Source of the DNA: Caldilineaceae bacterium | GTDB lineage: Bacteria; Chloroflexota; Anaerolineae; Caldilineales; Caldilineaceae | Reading direction: 5' to 3' | DNA: 64,000 bases | Assembly (NCBI GenBank): GCA_020846635.1 | Contig: JADLDO010000043.1 | Location: 1 to 64,000, forward strand | Shown: piece after piece, positions 1 to 8,841 of the stretch | Layout: every line of letters begins with the position of its first letter | Position numbering within the stretch: the first letter of the stretch is position 1 | The notes under the pieces: model-generated | Told to the model about the DNA's origin: nothing | What the model saw: only the letters and a program-made list of their open reading frames with translations | Databases searched by the model: none | Position numbers and translations under genes: made by a program

Positions 1-2
1 AA

Positions 3-587
3 GGCACAGAGGAACAGGCGAATTTTGACGGCATCATCACACCGATCATTGCCGCCAATCCTGAGTTAGTCTACTTCGGTGGCATCTACAGCCAGGCAGG
101 CATCTTCTACCGCCAGGCACGCGATCGCGGCGTAACGGCCATCTTCATGGGGCCGGACGGTCACGACAGCTCTGAGCTTGCCGGGTTGGGTGGCGATGCA
201 GTCGTTGATATGTACTACAGCACAGTGGCTGCACCCGCCAACGTCTATCCTGACGCGGCCCAATTCATCGCAGACTACGAAGCCCGCTTTGGCGAGCAGA
301 CCCAGCCATTCTCGGCTCAGGCGTATGACTCGATGAATATCTGCATCGACGGCATCAAGCGCGCGATGGAAGCAAATGGCGGCGATGTGCCCACACGAGC
401 CCAGGTTGCCGAAGCGGTGCGTGCAACTGAAGCCTTCCCAGCCATCACCGGCGAAGTGACCTTCAATTCTGTGGGTGACAAGGCTGTTGCCACCTACTTC
501 GTCTTGCAGGTCGGCTCGGCGGATCCGGAAGAATGGAACAACAACGAGGTAATCGAATCTCTGGATATCGCTGCTCCCGTCGAGTAG
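3..587 (+). CDS. livJ: Branched-chain amino acid ABC transporter substrate-binding protein, C-terminal part
   Basis: The reading frame is open from the window edge and gives the last 194 residues of a type I periplasmic binding protein. The sequence has the family's second lobe, including the segment ELVYFGGIYSQAG and the closing stretch VTFNSVGDKAVATYFVLQV. It would bind leucine, isoleucine, valine or a related amide outside the membrane and deliver it to the LivHM channel encoded immediately downstream. The signal peptide and first lobe lie outside the window. The assignment rests on both the sequence and the complete livHMGF set that follows. The substrate cannot be told from sequence. Confidence 0.88.
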   Translation, partial: GTEEQANFDGIITPIIAANPELVYFGGIYSQAGIFYRQARDRGVTAIFMGPDGHDSSELAGLGGDAVVDMYYSTVAAPANVYPDAAQFIADYEARFGEQTQPFSAQAYDSMNICIDGIKRAMEANGGDVPTRAQVAEAVRATEAFPAITGEVTFNSVGDKAVATYFVLQVGSADPEEWNNNEVIESLDIAAPVE

Positions 588-623
588 CCATAACCATGAC
601 GTTGGCTTAGACCCCGCTGTACC

Positions 624-662
624 CAGTGCAGGCTATTCTCATCCTACGAATAGCCTGCACTG
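624..662 (+). terminator. Hairpin between livJ and livH
   Basis: A perfect 15-bp inverted repeat (624-638 with 648-662) with a 9-base loop follows the livJ stop. No good U-run follows, so it may only partly terminate or may protect the livJ message. This is a common way to make more binding protein than permease. Confidence 0.6.
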
Positions 663-709
663 TTAACATCTAGTAGCAGGGTGGAAGCACGACCACAAAG
701 CATGACTGC

Positions 710-1897
710 ATGAATACCGCCCTTGTTCGCCACACAGGAAAACAATCAATGCATCTTCCCAGGACCAACGCGCTGGATGCTGTCCTTCGCCCGCTTGGTC
801 AATTGCTTCTCTTTGTCATCGGGAGCAGTCTGATCATTTCTCTCATCGTCATCGCCGCAGCCTTCCTTTTCCGTGGCACTCGTGATGACATGGACTTGGT
901 GCAAATCACCTTCGTCCTCCTGCCCCAAGTGTTGATCGATGGCATCACGCTTGGCTTTGTCTATGCAACCATCGCGCTCGGTTATACGATGGTCTATGGC
1001 GTACTCGAATTCATTAACTTTGCCCACGGCGAAATCTTCATGTTTGGGGCCTTTGCCGGGGTCGAACTGATGATCTATATGAACGGCCTCGGCTATATGG
1101 ACGATGCCGGCAACCTTATGACCTATGTCTATGTCCTGCTCGCCATTTTGGCGGGCATGGTAATCGCAGGGCTCTTAGCGGTCACGGTCGAACGCGTTGC
1201 CTATCGTCCCCTGCGTGCGGCCCCCCGTCTCGTCCCGCTCATTTCCGCCATCGGCGTCAGTTTCTTCTTACAGGATGCCATGCGTTTTGTACAAAGCTCC
1301 ATCAACGGCGACTTCTATCGCTCGTTTCCGACCTTTGGCTCCTTCACACAACGGCTTACCTTTTTTACGGTCGATCTTAACGGTCGTCCATTGGACGTTG
1401 CCATTCAAGTCAAATCGATCATTATGATCGTTGTTGCCCTCGTCATGTTGTCAGCGCTAAATTATCTCGTCAACGGCACAAAAATCGGCAAAGCGATCCG
1501 CGCAGTGGCGCAAGACCAGCGCACCGCCAGTCTCATGGGCATCAACGTCAACGCCATCATTGCCATGACCTTCCTGATCGGTGGGGCATTGGGGGGTGCT
1601 GCTGGTGTTCTCTATGCCTTCAAATTTACGCGGGTCGATCCCTTCATGGGTTTCCTACCCGGTCTGAAAGCCTTTACAGCAGCGGTGTTGGGAGGAATTG
1701 GCAACATCACGGGCGCTATGCTGGGCGGAATTGTCTTGGGGCTGCTCGAATCCTTTGCGGCCTCCTACCTTTCGATCTTCACCAATGGCGCGTTCGGAGC
1801 CGAGTACAAAGACATCTTTGCCTTTCTCATCCTCATTGCAATCTTAATCTTCAAGCCATCCGGTCTGCTGGGCCAAACCGTTGGACAAAAGGCATAG
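710..1897 (+). CDS. livH: Branched-chain amino acid ABC transporter permease LivH
   Basis: This is one of the two membrane subunits of the high-affinity branched-chain amino acid importer. The core runs from about residue 72, with the hallmark INFAHGEIFMFGAF at about 102-115 and a second conserved block at the C-terminal end (AFTAAVLGGIGNITGAMLGG). At 395 residues it is roughly 100 longer than typical LivH. The extra length is an N-terminal extension with an additional hydrophobic segment at about 30-55. The start used is the first ATG, and no clear ribosome site precedes it, so a later start is possible. LivM follows after 12 bases and is certainly co-transcribed. Confidence 0.9.
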   Translation: MNTALVRHTGKQSMHLPRTNALDAVLRPLGQLLLFVIGSSLIISLIVIAAAFLFRGTRDDMDLVQITFVLLPQVLIDGITLGFVYATIALGYTMVYGVLEFINFAHGEIFMFGAFAGVELMIYMNGLGYMDDAGNLMTYVYVLLAILAGMVIAGLLAVTVERVAYRPLRAAPRLVPLISAIGVSFFLQDAMRFVQSSINGDFYRSFPTFGSFTQRLTFFTVDLNGRPLDVAIQVKSIIMIVVALVMLSALNYLVNGTKIGKAIRAVAQDQRTASLMGINVNAIIAMTFLIGGALGGAAGVLYAFKFTRVDPFMGFLPGLKAFTAAVLGGIGNITGAMLGGIVLGLLESFAASYLSIFTNGAFGAEYKDIFAFLILIAILIFKPSGLLGQTVGQKA

Positions 1898-1909
1898 AGA
1901 GGGGACTCC

Positions 1910-3286
1910 ATGACAGAAACACGCACAGAAACACAACCTGCGATTCGTAGAAATCCGCTCTCGACTCTTTTTGTTCGCCTGACGCACAGTCCCATTTGGC
2001 CGGTGCTTGTCTTGGCCTACGTGGCCGTCGTCACCTATCAAGTCACGGAAGCCCCGCGCTCACTCTTCTGGCGTTTGCTCTTTCTAACAGGCTTGCTCTT
2101 GATCTTCGCCATGCCCCAACGCCTGTGGCTCAAACTCACCTATGCTGGTGTGGTCGCGCTGATTCTGGTTCCCCTCATCGGCATCAGCAACCCCTTCTTC
2201 CTTGAGCTAGGCTTTCAAATTTGCGCCTTTGCCACCCTAGCTCTGGGGCTGAATATCGTCGTCGGCTTTGCCGGCTTGCTTGACCTCGGCTATATCGCCT
2301 TCTATGCAGTCGGGGCCTATGCTTGGGCCTTCTTTGGTTCCCAACAACTGTGGAACCTTCATACCGTTGCAGGCACAGCCCAGGCACACGTCGGCTTTCC
2401 ATTGAACCCCAATTGGTTCTGGGTCTTCTTGATCCTGGGAACCTGTGCAGCCGCCTTCATGGGCATTGCGCTGGGTACGCCTGTGCTGCGCTTGCGTGGT
2501 GACTACCTAGCCATCGTCACCCTGGGCTTTGGCGAAGTCATCCGTGTGCTCGCCAGCAACCTGAGCAAGCCAATCAACCTGACCAATGGCCCCCAGGGCA
2601 TCACCCCGATCCAGCGTCCCGATCTCCCTCTCGTCCTCATCAGCCCCGAATTCCTGGGAACGCTCACAGAATTTGCCGGTAGGGTTATTGGGCTGGGCGA
2701 TATTTATGCCTTCTTCTTCTATCTACTTGCCCTAGCCATCTTGGTCGTCACGATTACGATTGCGCGCCGGCTCGAGAATTCCAAGTTGGGACGCGCCTGG
2801 ACAGCCATCCGCGAAGATGAAGTCGCGGCCATTGCGATGGGCATCCCGCTCGTCAAAAGTAAGTTGGCAGCCTTCGCTATTGGGGCCTCCTTCTCCGGTG
2901 CAATGGGCGTCGTCTTTGCCGCCAACCGCACCTTTGTCAGCCCGGAAACCTTCTCGCTAACTTCCTCGATCAGCGTGCTCGTCATGGTCATTCTGGGTGG
3001 CTTGGGCAGTATTCCAGGCGCAGTGGTTGGCGCAGCCGTCGTGACGCTGCTCAACATCGACTTCCTGCAAACGCTTTCGCTGGAACTCAGCCGCTTGCGC
3101 CAGGGGGCAGAGTTGATGCCCATCATCGGTATTCCCTGGTCCGAATTGCCCAGCCAACTCGACCCGGCGCGCTACCAACGGCTCGTCTTTGGCGTAATCC
3201 TTGTCCTCATGATGATCTTCAGGCCCGAAGGCATCATCCCTTCGCAACGCCGCAAGCTAGAAATCCATGAACATGAAGAGGGGTAG
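1910..3286 (+). CDS. livM: Branched-chain amino acid ABC transporter permease LivM
   Basis: This is the second membrane subunit of the liv importer. The characteristic LivM stretch is GLNIVVGFAGLLDLGYIAFYAVGAYAW (first part near residue 114), followed by the EVIRVLASNLSKPINLTNGP segment. At 458 residues it is longer than a minimal LivM because of an extra hydrophobic N-terminal part. A strong purine-rich ribosome site (gagagggg) lies about 6 bases before the ATG. It sits between livH and livG with spacings of 12 and 8 bases, as expected for a single operon. Confidence 0.92.
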   Translation: MTETRTETQPAIRRNPLSTLFVRLTHSPIWPVLVLAYVAVVTYQVTEAPRSLFWRLLFLTGLLLIFAMPQRLWLKLTYAGVVALILVPLIGISNPFFLELGFQICAFATLALGLNIVVGFAGLLDLGYIAFYAVGAYAWAFFGSQQLWNLHTVAGTAQAHVGFPLNPNWFWVFLILGTCAAAFMGIALGTPVLRLRGDYLAIVTLGFGEVIRVLASNLSKPINLTNGPQGITPIQRPDLPLVLISPEFLGTLTEFAGRVIGLGDIYAFFFYLLALAILVVTITIARRLENSKLGRAWTAIREDEVAAIAMGIPLVKSKLAAFAIGASFSGAMGVVFAANRTFVSPETFSLTSSISVLVMVILGGLGSIPGAVVGAAVVTLLNIDFLQTLSLELSRLRQGAELMPIIGIPWSELPSQLDPARYQRLVFGVILVLMMIFRPEGIIPSQRRKLEIHEHEEG

Positions 3287-3294
3287 AATATCTG

Positions 3295-4137
3295 ATGAGT
3301 GACCCCATTCTCCAACTCAACAACGTCACCAAGCGTTTTGGTGGATTGGTGGCGGTGAACGCCGTAAACTTTGACCTGCCTGCACAGCGCATCGTCAGCA
3401 TCATCGGGCCAAACGGTGCGGGGAAGACGACGCTCTTTAACATCATTACCGGCATCTATAAGCCGGATGAAGGCACGCTGCGCTTCGACGACCACAACAT
3501 CGCCGGTCGCCGTCCCGACCAGATTACCGCGTTGGGCATGTGCCGCACCTTCCAAAATATCCGGCTCTTTCCCAATATGAGCGTTATGGAGAATATCCTT
3601 GTGGGCGCGCATACCCGGCTGCCCGGCAGCAGCCCCTGGGGGGCCGTGTTGCGTACGCCCACCTTTCGCAAGAGTGAAGCCGACGCGCGCGTCGAAGCGC
3701 GCCGCCTGCTCCGCTTCGTGGATCTCCCTGCAGGAACCGGCGATCTGATTGCGAAGAATTTGCCCTATGGGCAGCAGCGCAAGGTGGAAATTGCCCGCGC
3801 TCTCGCATCAAAGCCCAAGCTGATGTTGCTGGATGAGCCGACCGCAGGTATGAATCCCTCTGAAACCGACGAGGCGACGCGCCTCTTTCGCCGCCTGCGC
3901 GACGAGTTGGGGATGACTGTGCTGCTGATTGAACATGATATGAAGGTGGTGATGGGGATTTCAGAACGGATCTCCGTCATCGACTATGGACAGAAGATTG
4001 CCGAAGGGACACCCGTCGAAGTGCGTAAGAATCAGCGAGTGATTGAAGCCTACCTGGGCCGTCAGGCGCAAATCCACGATGAAGCGGCGGCCAGGCGCGA
4101 GAGTGACCAAGCGACCGCGGACAGGGAGGGCAACTAG
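3295..4137 (+). CDS. livG: Branched-chain amino acid ABC transporter ATPase LivG
   Basis: This is a cytoplasmic ATPase subunit of the liv importer. Walker A is GPNGAGKT at residues 38-45. The signature region reads LPYGQQRKVEIARAL and Walker B reads LMLLDEPTAGMNP. The long insertion between Walker A and the signature (the VGAHTRLPG... part) is typical of LivG rather than LivF. The C-terminal 25 residues are charged and look like a tail not needed for the fold. The ribosome site gagggg lies before the ATG, and livF starts 3 bases after the stop. Confidence 0.94.
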   Translation: MSDPILQLNNVTKRFGGLVAVNAVNFDLPAQRIVSIIGPNGAGKTTLFNIITGIYKPDEGTLRFDDHNIAGRRPDQITALGMCRTFQNIRLFPNMSVMENILVGAHTRLPGSSPWGAVLRTPTFRKSEADARVEARRLLRFVDLPAGTGDLIAKNLPYGQQRKVEIARALASKPKLMLLDEPTAGMNPSETDEATRLFRRLRDELGMTVLLIEHDMKVVMGISERISVIDYGQKIAEGTPVEVRKNQRVIEAYLGRQAQIHDEAAARRESDQATADREGN

Positions 4138-4140
4138 TCT

Positions 4141-4857
4141 ATGAGTGCGCTACTCGAACTGCGCGATGTTCACACCTACTACGGTCACATCCACGCGCTG
4201 AAGGGCATCTCGCTCTCCGTCAACGAAGGCGAGGTCGTCACACTGATTGGCAGCAATGGCGCGGGCAAAAGCACCACCCTACGCACCATCTCCGGTTTGC
4301 TGCGTCCCCGTCATGGCGAAGTGCTGCTCCAGGGCCAGTCAATGGCCCAAATCCCGCCCCACAAAATCGTCCAGTCGGGCATTGGTCATGTACCCGAAGG
4401 CCGCGGCGTCTTTCCCGCGCTCACAGTCCTGGAAAACCTGGAGATGGGGGCCTATCTGCTCTCCGACCAGCACGAATTTGAGAAGCGCATCAGCAACGTC
4501 TTCACGCTCTTTCCTCGCCTGCGCGAGCGCATGACGCAAAAGGGCGGCACTCTCTCTGGTGGCGAACAGCAGATGCTTGCCATTGGCCGCGCTCTCATGC
4601 AGGAGCCGCGCATCATGCTCCTCGACGAACCCTCGATGGGCCTGGCCCCCCTGCTGGTCGAAGAGATCTTCAACATCGTGCAGCGGCTTAACAGTGAGCA
4701 AAAGACCACGATCTTACTCGTCGAGCAAAATGCCCAGGCCGCCCTCCAAGTCGCCCATCGCGCCTACGTCATGGAAACAGGCCGCATCACTATCACCGGC
4801 GACGCCCACGAACTGCTTCAAGACACGCGCATTATTGACGCCTATTTGGGGTTATAG
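4141..4857 (+). CDS. livF: Branched-chain amino acid ABC transporter ATPase LivF
   Basis: This is the second ATPase of the liv importer, 238 residues, the usual size. Walker A GSNGAGKS lies at 37-44, the signature LSGGEQQML is near 140, and Walker B IMLLDEPSMGLAP follows. The sequence IGHVPEGRGVFPALTVLENL is a family hallmark. It ends the operon. The next gene is separated by 87 bases and has its own promoter. Confidence 0.94.
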   Translation: MSALLELRDVHTYYGHIHALKGISLSVNEGEVVTLIGSNGAGKSTTLRTISGLLRPRHGEVLLQGQSMAQIPPHKIVQSGIGHVPEGRGVFPALTVLENLEMGAYLLSDQHEFEKRISNVFTLFPRLRERMTQKGGTLSGGEQQMLAIGRALMQEPRIMLLDEPSMGLAPLLVEEIFNIVQRLNSEQKTTILLVEQNAQAALQVAHRAYVMETGRITITGDAHELLQDTRIIDAYLGL

Positions 4858-4901
4858 TTTCGCTGGCAGCATGAAGATGTAACCAAAATAGTGCGAGAGT
4901 A

Positions 4902-4930
4902 TTGCAATTCTGCCATACCATGAGTATGAT
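4902..4930 (+). promoter_or_regulatory. Sigma70-type promoter for brnTA
   Basis: TTGCAA (4902-4907) and TATGAT (4925-4930) are separated by exactly 17 bases and lie just upstream of the BrnT start. BrnTA modules are normally autorepressed by BrnA at this position (family knowledge). No obvious palindrome was identified. Confidence 0.6.
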
Positions 4931-4944
4931 GAATTGGTGAAACA

Positions 4945-5211
4945 ATGGAGGTATCATTTGAATGGGATGAACAAAAGAACTGGGAAAACCAAATTAAACA
5001 TGGCTTTCCATTTGAAGCAGCGCAATATGCCTTTGCCGACTCGCATCGGTTAATTCTGAGGGATACTAGACATACAACCTCGGAGGAAGAACGTCTCTAT
5101 TGCATTGGCAGAATTGAAGGCGGTATCGTGACAGTGCGGTTTACGATGCGTAACGGCACCATTCGAATTTTCGGGGCGGCTTCTGGCGCAAATACCGAAA
5201 GCTGTACTTAG
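4945..5211 (+). CDS. brnT: BrnT family toxin, C-terminal end frameshifted
   Basis: The N-terminal part (FEWDEQKNWENQIKHGFPFE, then FADSHRLILRD) is the standard opening of BrnT, a RelE-fold ribonuclease toxin that is neutralised by BrnA. The frame then ends RIFGAASGANTESCT, which does not match the family. Reading from the GGGG run at 5173-5176 in the third frame gives GFWRKYRKLYLADE and a stop at 5220-5222, which is the normal BrnT ending (GxxWRKxxKxY). One base therefore appears to be missing, and 12-15 terminal residues are altered. Either the toxin is inactivated with its antitoxin retained, or the base was lost in assembly at a homopolymer. Confidence 0.85.
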   Translation: MEVSFEWDEQKNWENQIKHGFPFEAAQYAFADSHRLILRDTRHTTSEEERLYCIGRIEGGIVTVRFTMRNGTIRIFGAASGANTESCT

Positions 5212-5249
5212 CGGATGAGTAGACTGTTCGTTTGTGAAAGACAATTGTA

Positions 5250-5525
5250 ATGAAAGAACCTAAAAAGCAAGCTTGGGAAACCATCGAGTATACCGATAAC
5301 CCAGACTTACCTGATATCGAGAATCTCGAAACGATTGCGGATTTTCTCCCAAAACCGGAGGATCTAATTTTCCAGCCCAGGGGGGTGAAGGTAACAATTA
5401 CTCTCAGTGAGGAGAGTCTGAACTATTTCAAGACACAGGCCAAGCGGTTACACACCCCCTACCAGCACATGATCCGCAACCTCATTGATGAATATGTCGA
5501 GCGCCAGCAGCAACGAGAATCATAA
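5250..5525 (+). CDS. brnA: BrnA family antitoxin
   Basis: This 91-residue protein has the BrnA layout: an acidic, extended N-terminal half that wraps the toxin (DNPDLPDIENLETIADFLPKPEDL) and a C-terminal ribbon-helix-helix (VKVTITLSEESLNYFKTQAKRLHTPYQHMIRNLIDEYV). The latter would bind the promoter as a dimer. It starts 38 bases after the brnT stop (28 bases after the restored brnT reading frame would end). It appears intact although the toxin end is shifted. Confidence 0.85.
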   Translation: MKEPKKQAWETIEYTDNPDLPDIENLETIADFLPKPEDLIFQPRGVKVTITLSEESLNYFKTQAKRLHTPYQHMIRNLIDEYVERQQQRES

Positions 5526-5548
5526 CGAGTTCTCTACTTGACCGACGC

Positions 5549-5585
5549 CCCTTCCCGAAAGCTTGGAGCTTTCGAGAAGGGTTTC
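5549..5585 (+). terminator. Terminator after brnA
   Basis: A stem built from 5549-5562 and 5568-5581 with one mismatch and a 5-base loop is followed by TTT. It lies between convergent brnA and sqdX. The T-run is on the + side, so it mainly serves brnTA. Confidence 0.7.
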
Positions 5586-5625
5586 TCCCTAGACACTCAT
5601 ACTCCTCTCAGCCTACACACCATCC

Positions 5626-6807
<1,182 letters not shown>

Positions 6808-7003
6808 AATGCTTCCTTGCGCCCAAAAGCGCGGAACGAACAATCGTCACCTGCCGTTATAGGGCAGATAGCTAGAGCAATCAGCCTAGAGTAATCTAGA
6901 ATCATGAATACAATCACGGAGACGGTTGACAAAAATCTGCTTTCAAAAAAATGCCACCTAGCGCGCTATGTCCAAATCATTTTAGCACAGGCGGGTACGC
7001 GCT

Positions 7004-7017
7004 CAAGATCGATCTTG
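7004..7017. promoter_or_regulatory. Palindrome in the sqdX/sqdB divergent region
   Basis: A perfect 14-bp palindrome (caagatcgatcttg) sits in the 380-bp space between the two divergent sulfolipid genes. It could be the site of a regulator acting on both. No such regulator is encoded next to it, and a chance occurrence cannot be excluded. Confidence 0.4.
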
Positions 7018-7072
7018 GGCAAAAGATACATTCTTGAGTGAAAGCTACATTGTTGGCGACTCGTTGTTATAT

Positions 7073-7101
7073 TTGGTGTCCGTGTCTGGATCAAGTATGC
7101 T
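7073..7101 (+). promoter_or_regulatory. Possible promoter of sqdB
   Basis: TTGGTG and TATGCT are spaced by 17 bases, about 85 bases before the sqdB start. The remaining space (6808-7187) is AT-richer than the genes and shows no open reading frame of note. Confidence 0.4.
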
Positions 7102-7187
7102 CTACGGTGTAAAATAGAGATACTCCGGCTATCGGTATATGTACTATAGATGCACGCACCTTTGTCTTTATATAAGGAGACTTCCAT

Positions 7188-8414
7188 ATGCAGGAGAAGG
7201 GTAACATCATTGTCTTGGGCGGCGACGGCTTTTGTGGCTGGCCCACCAGTCTACGGCTCTCCAACGACGGCTACAACGTCACCATTGTTGACAATCTCTC
7301 ACGGCGCAAAATCGATGTGGAGCTAGGTTGCCAATCACTAACACCCATTGAGACAATCGAGCATCGTCTGGCTGCCTGGAAAGAAGTCTCCGGCAAGACC
7401 ATCAATTTCCGCAACCTTGATCTTGCCAACGACTATTTCGAACTGCGCGAGTTGATTGCCGAACTCAAGCCCCAGACCATTGTCCACTTTGGCGAGCAGC
7501 GCGCCGCGCCCTACTCGATGAAGACGCCAAAGCACAAACGGTATACCGTCAACAACAACATCAACGGCACTCATAATGTCCTGTGTGCCATTGTCGATGC
7601 AGGCGTCGATGTCCATCTCGTACACCTGGGCACGATGGGCGTCTATGGCTATGGCACCGCGGGCATGACCATTCCAGAGGGCTATCTCAACGTCAAGGTA
7701 GACGTTCGCGGCACAGACCAGAACCTCGAAGTCCTCTACCCACCCCACCCCGGCAGCATCTATCACATGACCAAGACGCTAGATGCGATGCTCTTCTACT
7801 ATTACAATAAGAATGATGGCGTGCGTATCACCGACCTGCACCAGGGTGTTGTGTGGGGCACGAATACTGAAGAGACTTTGATGCATCCGGCGCTGATCAA
7901 CCGCTTTGACTATGAAGGCGATTATGGCACAGTCCTCAACCGCTTCCTGGTCGAGGCTGCTGTGGGCCATCCATTGACGGTCTATGGCACAGGCGGCCAA
8001 ACGCGCGCCTTTATCCACCTGCGCGACTCTGTCTGCTGCCTGGAACTTGCCATTACCAACCCACCCGCAGCCGGTGAGCGGGTCAAAATCTTCAATCAAG
8101 TGACCGAAACCCACCGCGTGCGCGAACTGGCTGACTTGGTTTCCCGCCTCACGGGGGCAGAGGTGCGCTATTATATCAACCCGCGCAATGAATCTGCCGA
8201 AAACGAACTGCTGGTACGCAACGATCAATTCTTGGCGTTGGGCCTCAACCCCATCACCCTCAACGAAGGGCTGTTGAGCGAAGTCATTGATGTTGCCGCC
8301 AAGTATAGGGATCGTTGCAACCTGGAGAAGATCATCACTAACTCGCGCTGGCGTTCCGATATTCCCCTGGATCGTGAAGGGGCGACTGCACCCGGCGTGC
8401 GCCAGCTTGTCTAA
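7188..8414 (+). CDS. sqdB: UDP-sulfoquinovose synthase
   Basis: This enzyme converts UDP-glucose and sulfite to UDP-sulfoquinovose, using bound NAD. It is an extended short-chain dehydrogenase/reductase of 408 residues. The NAD-binding loop is the family-specific GGDGFCGWPT (11-20). The catalytic residues are seen as T149 in LGTMGVYGYG and the Y192-x3-K196 pair in IYHMTK. The SQD1 hallmark HFGEQRAAPYSM lies at 100-111. An excellent ribosome site (aaggag) lies 8 bases before the ATG. SqdB and the adjacent SqdX together supply the complete two-step sulfolipid pathway. Confidence 0.95.
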   Translation: MQEKGNIIVLGGDGFCGWPTSLRLSNDGYNVTIVDNLSRRKIDVELGCQSLTPIETIEHRLAAWKEVSGKTINFRNLDLANDYFELRELIAELKPQTIVHFGEQRAAPYSMKTPKHKRYTVNNNINGTHNVLCAIVDAGVDVHLVHLGTMGVYGYGTAGMTIPEGYLNVKVDVRGTDQNLEVLYPPHPGSIYHMTKTLDAMLFYYYNKNDGVRITDLHQGVVWGTNTEETLMHPALINRFDYEGDYGTVLNRFLVEAAVGHPLTVYGTGGQTRAFIHLRDSVCCLELAITNPPAAGERVKIFNQVTETHRVRELADLVSRLTGAEVRYYINPRNESAENELLVRNDQFLALGLNPITLNEGLLSEVIDVAAKYRDRCNLEKIITNSRWRSDIPLDREGATAPGVRQLV

Positions 8415-8433
8415 CTCAATCCTCCTCCTGTCC

Positions 8434-8482
8434 AAAACAGCAGTGGCCTGTCGAGCGTATGCGATAGGCCACTGCTGTTTTT
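8434..8482 (+). terminator. Terminator of sqdB
   Basis: A long stem (about 20 bp, 8434-8453 with 8462-8481) with an 8-base loop is flanked by an A-run on the left and a T-run on the right. It should work well for sqdB. Confidence 0.9.
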
Positions 8483-8841
8483 GTCTTCCTATTACCTGTC
8501 GTAACCATCCTCCCGGAAGTTAGGGAGCCCTCTGGGCCGCTTCCAGGAGGGTCAATCAGGATGAGTAAAGACAGAAATCCCCTGCAATCCACTTAAAACG
8601 TTTAATTGTGAATTTAGGCACAGTTGAATTTGGAGCATCCCTGGGGTATTGCGATACCATACTTCAGCTTTCACAATTCATGCCACTGTTGGAGCCATTC
8701 ACCAAGAGTACCTACACCCTCAGCAGGTACTTGCTCTGTAACGGTTACACCCAATACCCCCATCCAAACAGACGCTTAATCGAATAGTACACGTACATCT
8801 GCTCTACATTCCCGATGAACACACGAACATGAGGATGCTTC
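8483..8841 (+). other. Non-coding leader region before ppdK
   Basis: These 359 bases hold no convincing gene. A 7-bp perfect inverted repeat, agtacct (8707-8713) with aggtact (8725-8731), lies about 110 bases before ppdK and may fold in the leader of its message. I could not identify a convincing promoter or known riboswitch. Confidence 0.4.
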
